From G963663495 sp963663495 (GTDB lineage: Bacteria; Bacteroidota; Rhodothermia; Rhodothermales; Bin80): a DNA stretch of 64,000 bases. The notes under the pieces were generated by a model. It had not been told where the DNA came from and searched no databases. It saw only the letters and a program-made list of their open reading frames with translations. Position 1 is the first letter of the stretch; each line of letters starts with the position of its first letter. A program made the translations under genes and the position numbers. The stretch is taken from NCBI GenBank assembly GCA_963663495.1, contig OY760427.1, forward strand, positions 62,001 to 126,000. The letters are read 5' to 3'. This document shows, in pieces, positions 37,503 to 45,389 of the stretch.

Positions 37503-38000
37503 ATGTCTGACAAATTGACTTCAGCTTCCATCGGTGGACTCGTTGGGGGACTCTTGGGCGCGCTGATGGCCCTACCTCAGAATCAGTTGCTATCCACCAT
37601 TTCTTGTTTAGTGTACATGTTGGCTGGAGGAATCGGCGTCTGGCATTATACAAACGAGCACAATGTCACGCTTGAAGGTAAGCAGGGTGTAGAATTGGGC
37701 GCGTTGTCTGGAGTTGTCGGCGCGCTTATAGGTGCGACACTAGGATTCTTTTTTATGGCCATTGACATGTTGCCAACGCAGGCAGAGGCGATGTCTGAGG
37801 CCATGGAGCGTATGGAAGAGGCGGGGGCAGAGTCGGGAATGGGTTTCATGGAGATGATGGCCGGGCCCGCCGGAATGGCGATAGGACTCGTGATAGCTAT
37901 TGTCATAGGAGCGGTCATGGGCCTTAGTGGAGGTGCCATAGGTGCAGCAATGTTCAAAAAGGGCAGCGAAGACCAGGATTTGGAAGAGGGCTCGGAATAA
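37503..38000 (+). CDS. Gly-zipper membrane protein of unknown function
   Basis: 165 residues starting 7 bp after the DUF2085 stop. Three or four membrane segments with glycine-zipper spacing (IGGLVGGLLGALMAL, ALSGVVGALIGATLGFFF, AIGLVIAIVIGAVMGLSGGAIGAAMF) and a Met/Glu-rich loop (EAMSEAMERMEEAGAESGMG). Such patterns occur in DUF4199-like and other small inner-membrane proteins. I do not recognise a family with confidence. Confidence 0.65.
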   Translation: MSDKLTSASIGGLVGGLLGALMALPQNQLLSTISCLVYMLAGGIGVWHYTNEHNVTLEGKQGVELGALSGVVGALIGATLGFFFMAIDMLPTQAEAMSEAMERMEEAGAESGMGFMEMMAGPAGMAIGLVIAIVIGAVMGLSGGAIGAAMFKKGSEDQDLEEGSE

Positions 38001-38048
38001 TTCCCCTTCAAGAAGAGGCACCTGACCATGGGTCGGTGGCGGGACCTC

Positions 38049-38447
38049 CTATCTTCTGTCGAGGCCCGTCCTGTACAACGGTGGTCGCATGGCCCGAGGT
38101 GCACCAAAGACCTCCGAAAGTACAAACGATCGACGAGCAAAACCCGGGTCCCTAAGATTCCTGCCGAGGCCTGCACGCCTTGCGCGGGGTTTCAGTGGTG
38201 GTAAGGCGGTCGAGACAGCGTGTTTGGGTTCAGATGCGACGGAAAGGGGTTGAGGTTCCGCTGTTGCCGGATATTGCGCCGTGTTGGCATCCTCGGCAGA
38301 ATCACGTTGAAAGTCCAGTAGCTGCTGTAACGCCTGGTTCACAGGCGAGAGCACCTTGGAATTGGCCGGGCGCTTCTTCTTGCGGCCAAGAAGGCTGAGG
38401 ATGATGTACCCCAAGAGCAGAGCAAGAGTCCAGACAAAGTCGTTCAT
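38049..38447 (-). CDS. single-span membrane protein of unknown function
   Basis: Starting at ATG 38447, 17 bp after the mutY stop, it begins MNDFVWTLALLLGYIILSLL then GRKKKRP: one membrane helix with a basic cytoplasmic stop-transfer. The remaining ~105 residues are low-complexity, Ala/Pro/Arg-rich. A start at 38489 would overlap mutY and add hydrophilic residues before the helix. It is probably translated with mutY. No function is proposed. Confidence 0.55.
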   Translation of the reverse strand: MNDFVWTLALLLGYIILSLLGRKKKRPANSKVLSPVNQALQQLLDFQRDSAEDANTAQYPATAEPQPLSVASEPKHAVSTALPPLKPRARRAGLGRNLRDPGFARRSFVLSEVFGAPRAMRPPLYRTGLDRR

Positions 38448-38463
38448 GGCACGCTGAATATTG

Positions 38464-39540
38464 TTACAAGCCTGCGGTATTACTGACAAGGTGCGTCAGT
38501 ATACGCCGGTTGGCCCGAGGAAAAGGATAGTCAGCCAGTTCCGACATCAGGATCCACCGTAGCGGCCTGTCTGAAGTTACCACTCCACTCGTAATTGCGC
38601 ATCGAAAAACGGAAAGAGTTATCCGAAAATGGGAATAGGCATGCTTTACGGACATGACGCATTCTCCCACTGCTACTTCGACTCCTAGTTCCTCGAACAG
38701 TTCGCGTTGGCAGGCCTGTTGAAGCGATTCACCGTCTTTCTTCTTCCCGCCAGGGAGTTCCCACAGGCCCCCAAGCAGCCCTTCTGGTGCTCGCTGTTGA
38801 ATGAGCAGGCGGTTCTCCTTGTCGTATAGAAGCCCGGCAGCGACGTCATAGTGCGGTATCATGGAACGCTTCTTTCTGGCGGGAAATTGGTCCGCACAGT
38901 CGTGTGTTTGTGCATAACAGACTCGGCGTAGCGGGCAGGCACGGCAGCTCGGTGTCTTTGGACTGCACAATGTGGCTCCAAGCTCCATGACAGCCTCATT
39001 GAAGGTACCCGCCCGGGCTCCAGGAATCAGCGCCGCCGCAAGTCTGCGTGTGGTGCGCATGGATTGTTCGCCGAAGAGTCGGGCCAGTACACGGTGCGCA
39101 TTCGCGTCTATCGCCGGTACCGGCAATCCGAAGGCAATGGAAGCAATGGCACCCGCAGTGTAGGGACCGATGCCTGGAAGATTCAGCAGGGCATCATACG
39201 ATGACGGCAGACGCCCCTGGTAGTCTGTAACGATTGTTTTGGCGCACCTGTGCAGGTTTCTCGCCCTCGAATAGTACCCAAGTCCTTCCCACACCCTCAG
39301 CACCTCGTCAATGGGTGCTGCAGCAAGTTCCTCGACAGATGGAAATCGCTTGATGAACCGCCGATAATAGGGCGCCGCCTGCTGCACACGTGTCTGTTGG
39401 AGCATGACTTCCGAGATCCAAATGGCGTAGGGATCTCCAGTCAGTCTCCACGGCATTGGGCGTTTGTTTTGATCGAACCACTTAAGAAGTCTATCCACAG
39501 CCTCGCGGTGAACTGCGGTGATGGCTGGCAACCGTTGCAT
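38464..39540 (-). CDS. mutY: A/G-specific adenine DNA glycosylase
   Basis: Removes adenine mispaired with 8-oxoguanine. 358 residues: WISEVMLQQTRVQQAAPYY with the catalytic Glu, helix-hairpin-helix LPGIGPYTAGAIASIAF followed by the catalytic Asp in VPAIDANAHR, the 4Fe-4S cluster CSPKTPSCRACPLRRVC (C-x6-C-x2-C-x5-C), and a C-terminal Nudix-like domain (GLWELPGGKKKDGES) for 8-oxoG recognition. All parts are intact. Divergent from the Omp85-like gene by 42 bp. Confidence 0.96.
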   Translation of the reverse strand: MQRLPAITAVHREAVDRLLKWFDQNKRPMPWRLTGDPYAIWISEVMLQQTRVQQAAPYYRRFIKRFPSVEELAAAPIDEVLRVWEGLGYYSRARNLHRCAKTIVTDYQGRLPSSYDALLNLPGIGPYTAGAIASIAFGLPVPAIDANAHRVLARLFGEQSMRTTRRLAAALIPGARAGTFNEAVMELGATLCSPKTPSCRACPLRRVCYAQTHDCADQFPARKKRSMIPHYDVAAGLLYDKENRLLIQQRAPEGLLGGLWELPGGKKKDGESLQQACQRELFEELGVEVAVGECVMSVKHAYSHFRITLSVFRCAITSGVVTSDRPLRWILMSELADYPFPRANRRILTHLVSNTAGL

Positions 39541-39582
39541 GGTCTCTGGAACGGGAACTGTTTGCGCTCGTTTCGAAATGCC

Positions 39583-41286
39583 ATGCGGCCGCTCGCACTC
39601 GTTTCCGGAGTCCAGTTATTCCTGATGCTGGCCGGACTCACAGCCCAAATATCTGCCCAAGGTCAACCATGGAAGCTGAATGCGGACGGCAGCGATGTGC
39701 AGTGGACCGACGCGGGAGCATGGCCACTGGATAGCCTGAAGCATGGCACGCTGGCTGCGATTCGACACCTGCAGCGGGATGCGTACTTGTATGCCCGAAT
39801 TGACTCGCATGCTGTAGATGTTGATGGCACTATTACACTGTTTGCGACGCTTGGCGAGAGAACCGTCGTATCCTGCATCCGATTGAACGGTCTCTTATTG
39901 CTGGATGCAGAATATCTGGAGAGTCTGATGGTTATTCAGCCCGGAACAGCACTGGTAGCATCCCAGCTGGAACTGGATATCAAGAGCGTCCTGGATGCCT
40001 ATATGCGAGCCGGACACCCCCTAGCCGAAGTTATCATTGCAGCGCTGGGTGTCGGAGACGGCCCTTGCCTCACCCTGCAGATTACCGAAGGGCAGATGCC
40101 CCTGCTTTCCGGGCTGGAGCTGTCGGGCGCGACGCGTACACGGAGCAGGTTTGCTGCAAAGATAGCCAGATTGGAGGTGGGGCGTCCCATAGGGCCATTC
40201 CTGCCTGACGAAATTCGGGCACGCATCCAGGAGTCAGGGATTTTTCGACATGTAGGAATGCCATTCTTGACGATAGACGAACATGGCGCCGTCATGGTAC
40301 GCATTCCCGTAGTGGAGGGACCTCCCGGGGTTTTTGACTTGGCGCTTGGGTACGAGCCTGCACAGGATGGCGGGCGTGGGGGGCGCCTTGTCGGTGCAGG
40401 ACACCTGGCATTGCGCAATGTGTTCGGGGCAGGACGCCAATTCTCGCTTGAGATCCGTCGACCGCCAGGGCGTACCAGTCGGCTGAATGTGCACGCACGC
40501 GATCCGTATTTCCTGGGGATGCCCGTTCATAGCGCAGTGTCGTTTGAAGGCTTGCAACAGGATTCGACCTTTGGAAAGCGGCGCTACGAGTTTGAGACGG
40601 GATTCAGTTTCTGGGACAACCTGACGCTCTACGCGACCATTGCGAGAGAAGTTACCCAGCCAGGGCGCGAGGGGTTGGTCTTTGAGAATGGGATGCAGCG
40701 CATCGCAGAATCACACTCAACATTGTTGGGGGCAGGCGCGCGGTTCTCCAGTCTTGATCGGCAGATTAGTTCTCGCAGCGGACTGGAGGCGGATTGGACC
40801 GTGGAGCGCGGCCGCAAGAACAGCTACCGTCGTCGTGCGTCGGAAGGCGGTGTGGGGTACCGAAATGTTCGATCCCAAGCCCGCCTGCGGGCACGGGCAC
40901 GCGTGTATGTGCCCGTTACGCGGAGCCAGGTGGCGGTGGTAGGCGGGGAGGCCAACGTGCTCAAAAGTGATGACGCGGATGCCAGCGACTACTTCAGGAT
41001 GGGCGGTGCAGCAACACTGCGGGGGTACGACGACGAACAATTTGTCGCCCCCTTTGTCACGCGCGGGCTAATGGAGTACCGATATCTGGTTGATCAGACG
41101 ACCTATGGCGCCGTGTTCTTTGACCTGGGATACGTCGGTGGCACCGAGGTGGAAGCATTTTATCCTGGCTACGGATTGGTTGTACAGGTTGGGATTCCGG
41201 TCGGCATTGTGGCCTTAAGCGTTGCCGCTGCTACGCGAGATCCCACCGTATTGCGGGCTCATATCCGATTGGCGCTGGGATTATGA
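39583..41286 (+). CDS. Omp85-superfamily outer-membrane protein (TamA/BamA-like)
   Basis: A longer frame from 39250 is antisense to mutY; ATG 39583 gives 567 residues with a signal peptide (SGVQLFLMLAGLTAQISAQG). Residues ~60-270 hold two or three POTRA-like modules, and the C-terminal ~290 residues are a 16-strand-type barrel with the Omp85 hallmark GGAATLRGYDDEQF and the closing strand RAHIRLALGL. It lacks the five POTRAs of BamA, so it more probably handles a specific outer-membrane substrate, as TamA does. It overlaps rsmE by 4 bp. Confidence 0.85.
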   Translation: MRPLALVSGVQLFLMLAGLTAQISAQGQPWKLNADGSDVQWTDAGAWPLDSLKHGTLAAIRHLQRDAYLYARIDSHAVDVDGTITLFATLGERTVVSCIRLNGLLLLDAEYLESLMVIQPGTALVASQLELDIKSVLDAYMRAGHPLAEVIIAALGVGDGPCLTLQITEGQMPLLSGLELSGATRTRSRFAAKIARLEVGRPIGPFLPDEIRARIQESGIFRHVGMPFLTIDEHGAVMVRIPVVEGPPGVFDLALGYEPAQDGGRGGRLVGAGHLALRNVFGAGRQFSLEIRRPPGRTSRLNVHARDPYFLGMPVHSAVSFEGLQQDSTFGKRRYEFETGFSFWDNLTLYATIAREVTQPGREGLVFENGMQRIAESHSTLLGAGARFSSLDRQISSRSGLEADWTVERGRKNSYRRRASEGGVGYRNVRSQARLRARARVYVPVTRSQVAVVGGEANVLKSDDADASDYFRMGGAATLRGYDDEQFVAPFVTRGLMEYRYLVDQTTYGAVFFDLGYVGGTEVEAFYPGYGLVVQVGIPVGIVALSVAAATRDPTVLRAHIRLALGL

Positions 41287-42005
41287 GACGTCACAGGACC
41301 TACTATGCGCCTCCTGATGCTGTAAATCACGATGGCACATTACTCTTGCCGGACGAGGAATGGCGTCATGCGGTTCGGGTCATGCGTTGTAGAGCCGGCG
41401 ATGAGATAGCGGTTGTTAATGGCGTCGGTATGTGGCACCGTGTCCGATTGACGAGCCGTTCCGGGCACGGTGAGATTGTTGAGTCCCGAGCGGATGCTGG
41501 TGAACCGGATCGACGGCTGACCGTGGCATTGGCGCTACTGAAAAACCCGAAGCGATACCAGACTTTTATGGAAAAGGCTGTAGAGCTGGGCGCCTCAACT
41601 GTAATCCCACTCTTGACTGAAAGGACGCAGGCGCAATCGCTGCGCCCGGACAGAGCGCAGCGTATCCTTGTTGCAGCCATGAAGCAGTGCGGTCGCAGTC
41701 GCATCCCGGAGCTGCTCCATCCGCAGCCGCTGGATGCGGTGCTTCAAGGTGGGAGCGGCCAGCGAATGGTTGTGTGCATGCAGCAAGCTCCTGCCCGCAT
41801 GACCTTCGGCGAAGGAGACATCACCATCCTGGTGGGGCCGGAGGGAGGGTTCACTGATGAGGAGATAACACGATCAATGGAAGCGGGAGCTATTGCTGCA
41901 TCGCTCAGTCAACAGCGGCTGCGGGCCGAGACGGCTGCGATTGTCGCCATGGCCATCGCCATGCTATCCCCTATCCAAGAAACAGGCGACCGGCAGCGGC
42001 GTTGA
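41283..42005 (+). CDS. rsmE: 16S rRNA (uracil-1498-N3)-methyltransferase
   Basis: SPOUT-class enzyme methylating U1498 in the decoding centre. 240 residues: N-terminal PUA-like part (HAVRVMRCRAGDEIAVVNG), EKAVELGASTVIPLLTERTQ, AAMKQCGRSRIPEL, then the knotted SAM site ILVGPEGGFTDEE and SLSQQRLRAETAAI. Full length and motifs intact. ATGA overlap with the Omp85-like gene, and secG follows at once: a three-gene cluster. Confidence 0.96.
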   Translation: MRRHRTYYAPPDAVNHDGTLLLPDEEWRHAVRVMRCRAGDEIAVVNGVGMWHRVRLTSRSGHGEIVESRADAGEPDRRLTVALALLKNPKRYQTFMEKAVELGASTVIPLLTERTQAQSLRPDRAQRILVAAMKQCGRSRIPELLHPQPLDAVLQGGSGQRMVVCMQQAPARMTFGEGDITILVGPEGGFTDEEITRSMEAGAIAASLSQQRLRAETAAIVAMAIAMLSPIQETGDRQRR

Positions 42006-42025
42006 GGGCCCAAATTGACGGACCT

Positions 42026-42361
42026 ATGTTTGTATTCCTCATTGTAATCATTGCCTTCATCGGCGTATTGATGACGCTGCTTGTCCTGCTTCAAGCAGGC
42101 AAGGGTGGCGGCTTGGCGGGCATCGCTTCAGGTGGTGCAACGACACAAATATTGGGAGCTCGGCAGGCGCCGGATGTGCTGGAGAAGGGCACATGGGCCT
42201 TAGCAACGCTGTTCATCGTGCTGTGTATTATGACCAATTTTGCCATTGACCGCGGTCAGGCGCCGCGCAGCGTGGTGCAGCAGGGGGAACAGCAGCAGCA
42301 GGAGGCGGCGCAGCCACTGGCGCCGCTTCCGGAAGAAGTACCGGCCGAACCTGAGCAGTAG
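42026..42361 (+). CDS. secG: preprotein translocase subunit SecG
   Basis: Accessory subunit of SecYEG. ATG 42026 gives 111 residues beginning MFVFLIVIIAFIGVLMTLLV; a TTG at 42002 would overlap rsmE. Two helices flank the conserved loop LLQAGKGGGLAGIASGG; GTWALATLFIVLCI forms helix two. A Gln/Pro/Glu-rich tail follows, as is common in Bacteroidota. Confidence 0.93.
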   Translation: MFVFLIVIIAFIGVLMTLLVLLQAGKGGGLAGIASGGATTQILGARQAPDVLEKGTWALATLFIVLCIMTNFAIDRGQAPRSVVQQGEQQQQEAAQPLAPLPEEVPAEPEQ

Positions 42362-42489
42362 TCTGCCCGCCTAATTGCGGTCTTTCGGGTCTGCGCGAGA
42401 TGGTGGTGTGGGATAGCAAGACGCGTAGAGGCACCATTCCCGTGGAGATAAGGTGCCGGCGAATTGTGCAATCCTTAGCGGGAAATAGG

Positions 42490-42521
42490 CGAGGCAGCCC
42501 CCTGAAACGGAGGCTGCCTCG
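42490..42521 (-). terminator. hairpin 3' of the RNase P RNA gene
   Basis: CGAGGCAGCC (42490-42499) and GGCTGCCTCG (42512-42521) form a perfect 10-bp stem just after the rnpB 3' end on the minus strand, followed there by CCTATTTCCC. The T-run is weak, but position and stem strength suggest a terminator, perhaps also for secG on the plus strand. Confidence 0.7.
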
Positions 42522-42529
42522 GGCGACGA

Positions 42530-42911
<382 letters not shown>

Positions 42912-42928
42912 CCGTAAGATACGCAGAA

Positions 42929-43687
42929 TCAGAAGCCGAGGTCCTTTGTGGTCTGGTCATACAGATCAGTATCCACAACGATGCGTCCGGTGTGCTCACA
43001 TGCAACAATGCGGTTGCGCTGGCGGATCTCTACCTGACGCTGGGGAGGAACAGCGAAGCCAGAGGCGGCACCGCGTTCCAGTTTGACCACGGCGCGGCCA
43101 TCTCTCAGCCTGCCGCGCAGCCTTCCGTATGCTCGGAGATACCGTTTATCTACGGAGTCTTCTGCGTGGGCGCGCAGTCCTTCAAGCTCGGCTTGCTCCT
43201 GTTTCGTTTCCTCTAGGACTTCTTCCAACTGCGCCTTCTTGGTATCCACGACTTCGGTCAGTTCCTGAAGTCGTATCTGGGCTTCTTCAATGGCCAACGC
43301 CTGCTCGTTTACCAGATCATTGGTCTCTTCAATATGATGCGTGGCGTCTTCAATGCGCTGCTTCTGAGCCTCAATCTCCTTGGTTAAGGCATCGTACTCC
43401 CTGTTATTGCGCACCTGGAGTTGCTGCTCGTCGTAGCGCTTTATGAGAGCCTGCGCCTCCTCAATATCGCGGTCGGATTTCAGGCGCTCCACCGTGGTAG
43501 CCTCCTGCTCCTGCCTGAAGTTGGAAATGCGCGTCTCAAGACCAGCCTTTTCGTCTTCCAAGTCCCTGATTTCCTCCGGGAGATCTCCGCGAAGCTTCTT
43601 AACCTGGTCAATTCGGTTATCTATGTGTTGGAGTCGGATCAGCGCGCGCAACTGTTCTCCGATACTCGTTTCCGCGGTGATGGGCAT
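42929..43687 (-). CDS. coiled-coil DUF164-type zinc-ribbon protein without its cysteines
   Basis: 252 residues. Residues ~15-185 are a long antiparallel coiled coil (LRALIRLQHIDNRIDQVKK ... EEVLEETKQEQAELE), and the C-terminus has the DUF164/CdsZ ribbon pattern (AVPPQRQVEIRQ, then RIVACEHTGRIVVD). Normally four Cys bind zinc (CxxCF ... CxxCGR); only one is left (ACEHTG). The PPQRQ and GRI landmarks stay, so the fold is probably kept without zinc. Its usual role, by analogy to CdsZ/CT398, is as an adaptor; no partner is indicated here. Confidence 0.88.
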   Translation of the reverse strand: MPITAETSIGEQLRALIRLQHIDNRIDQVKKLRGDLPEEIRDLEDEKAGLETRISNFRQEQEATTVERLKSDRDIEEAQALIKRYDEQQLQVRNNREYDALTKEIEAQKQRIEDATHHIEETNDLVNEQALAIEEAQIRLQELTEVVDTKKAQLEEVLEETKQEQAELEGLRAHAEDSVDKRYLRAYGRLRGRLRDGRAVVKLERGAASGFAVPPQRQVEIRQRNRIVACEHTGRIVVDTDLYDQTTKDLGF

Positions 43688-43735
43688 AGGGTGGTAGCCT
43701 TGCTGATGGTATTCCGGTGTAACGCTGCGACAAGT

Positions 43736-44596
43736 CTATCGGTTCAGTAACGATGGATGCGTATAACTGCGAACAGGGCCGGTGCGAATGGTGGTGCGAT
43801 ACCATGTGACTTGGGGGAATCTGCTGTCAAGCCAGCAGCGGAGCAGATTTTCCGTATGTACCTCGGTTTCGTAATGACCGGCATTTATGAGGGCCATGCG
43901 TGCCTCACCACTCGTGCCCAAGACATCAAAGTACTGGTGATAGCGTATGTCCGCGGTCACGTACCCGTCGGCGCCGCGTGCCAGCGCTGTCGGGACCAGG
44001 TCGACTCCTGCACCGCCGCACACGGCTACAGTGTATACCGGTACCTGCAGGTTACCTGCATAGCGTAGTGAGGGAGATTCTAAGGCCGTGGCTACACGCT
44101 CAAGGAAATCCGCTAGGGGCACAGGTTGCGATAGCTGTCCGATTGCGCCATACCCTCCGTTAAACGCGGCCGACGGATCAAGGCATTGTACATCGTTCAA
44201 TCCAAGTCTATGTGCCAGTGCTATGGACACGCCGTCCGGTGCGGCATCCAAGTTCGTGTGTATGCTGTACAACGCTATTTTCTCTTCCGCAAGCCGTAGC
44301 GCCAGACTTGCGGTAAAAGTGTCCGGCGTAAGCTGGCCTACGGGCCGAAACAATAGCGGATGGTGGGTTACAATGAGCGTGGCCCCTAAACGGATGGCTT
44401 CCTCTACGACCTGCGGTACCACATCCAGCGCAATGATACCGATACGAACCCGGCGATTGGGATCACCGACCTGCAGGCCCGAGTTGTCCCACGACGCAGC
44501 CATACCTGGAAGGGCCCAAGATTCCAGAGCTTCCGTTACTTCCCTAATGGTAGGATAGGATTGCCGCGGTATAGCTGTCAACGCTGGCACCTTCAA
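43736..44596 (-). CDS. Nif3-like dinuclear metal-centre protein (DUF34)
   Basis: Hexameric metal-binding protein of uncertain enzymatic role (YbgI/YqfO family, sometimes annotated as GTP cyclohydrolase I type 2). 286 residues: SWDNSGLQVGD, IVTHHPLLFRP with the metal His pair, SIHTNLDAAPDGVS, AVCGGAGVDL, VTADIRYHQYFD and the late INAGHYETE metal ligands. The longer YqfO insert domain is absent, as usual for the short form. It precedes the DUF164 gene by 48 bp, an arrangement common in Bacteroidota. Confidence 0.93.
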   Translation of the reverse strand: MKVPALTAIPRQSYPTIREVTEALESWALPGMAASWDNSGLQVGDPNRRVRIGIIALDVVPQVVEEAIRLGATLIVTHHPLLFRPVGQLTPDTFTASLALRLAEEKIALYSIHTNLDAAPDGVSIALAHRLGLNDVQCLDPSAAFNGGYGAIGQLSQPVPLADFLERVATALESPSLRYAGNLQVPVYTVAVCGGAGVDLVPTALARGADGYVTADIRYHQYFDVLGTSGEARMALINAGHYETEVHTENLLRCWLDSRFPQVTWYRTTIRTGPVRSYTHPSLLNR

Positions 44597-44630
44597 GGTT
44601 AGATGTGGTTATCCGTTTTTCGTCGTAGGC

Positions 44631-44795
44631 ATGAAAATAGTAGTTCGCGCCAATGGGTTCCGCCGCTTACCGGTATCAATTCTTCGGTCGCAGAATGAAG
44701 TGCGCGGTCTTCGGCTCAGGTCCATGGCCGGGCTGGTGCGGCGGGGCATCTTCCAGGAATGGCTATGGCTGTTATTTTGGGAATTATATACGTGA
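44631..44795 (+). CDS. possible small basic protein, 3' end rewritten by the TnpB element
   Basis: ATG 44631 to TGA 44793, 54 residues: MKIVVRANGFRRLPVSILRS, then an Arg-rich middle and FQEWLWLLF. Joining the sequence across the inserted element (44778 to 57274) would give LLFSID and a TAG after only 52 codons, so the insertion changed just the last residues. No homology recognised; it could be a chance frame. Confidence 0.3.
   Translation: MKIVVRANGFRRLPVSILRSQNEVRGLRLRSMAGLVRRGIFQEWLWLLFWELYT
44771..44778. repeat. 8-bp target duplication GTTATTTT, left copy
   Basis: Directly precedes GGGAATTATATACG at 44779. The same 8 bases stand at 57266-57273 after the opposite terminus. Confidence 0.9.
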
Positions 44796-45389
44796 GTGAC
44801 CAACTGTACACAGTGAGGCACTAGTATCAATTTCACGGGTCATAGGGGTCGGTAACCCGAACGCCCCTCGCCGTGCAGAAGCCCCAATCCCGGAGGCCAG
44901 TATGTTTGCAGCCGCATTCAGGTCTGCATGATCCGTATGTCCACAGGACATACACGTGAATTTGCTCCGTGTCTTACGGTTACTCGCTTCTGTGTGCCCA
45001 CACACAGAACACCGCTGACTGGTATAGGCAGCGGTAACCTTTATCACCTTGCGGCACTTATAGCCCAGCATCTGTTCCAGCTGGCCCCAACCTGTTCGCA
45101 GTATTCCACGGTTGAGGCCAGACTTCTGTCTGACGTTTGTGCCAAAGCTCTCCATCGTCCCCTCAGCTGAACGTGTCATCGCTTTGATCTTTAGGTCCTC
45201 CAGTATCACCGTTGAGGAGCATTTGGCAATACTGCGACTTACCTGGTGGTTCGCATTCTTGAGGATGTTAGCACGCTTGCGCTGTATGCGGGCGATTCTA
45301 TGCTTCCGCCTGTTACGACGGTTGGAGCCTTTCTTCTGTCTCGCCAGTCTTCGCTGATGCCGCTTCAACTTGGCATCAAGACGCTTGGT
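44784..45389 (-). pseudogene. tnpB: TnpB, 3' part of the split gene
   Basis: Codons from about 219 onward of the same TnpB as at 16122-17372: basic bridge region, RuvC II VILEDLKI, zinc ribbon CSVCGH ... CMSCGH, RuvC III DLNAAANIL, and the same C-terminus CTVGHSRI. It differs by a handful of residues (for example AKCSST for ANCSST). The coding sequence stops at the TTGGT duplication beside the composite transposon; the other part is at 56414-57063. Confidence 0.92.
45385..45389. repeat. 5-bp target duplication TTGGT, left copy
   Basis: TTGGT lies before CCTCCC at 45390 and again at 56414-56418 after GCAGG. In the intact tnpB this sequence occurs once (ACCAA on the coding strand near 16765). 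Confidence 0.92.

Noticed and set aside
39250..39582. N-terminal extension of the Omp85-like gene
   Set aside because: It is antisense to mutY and lies before a clean signal peptide at 39583.
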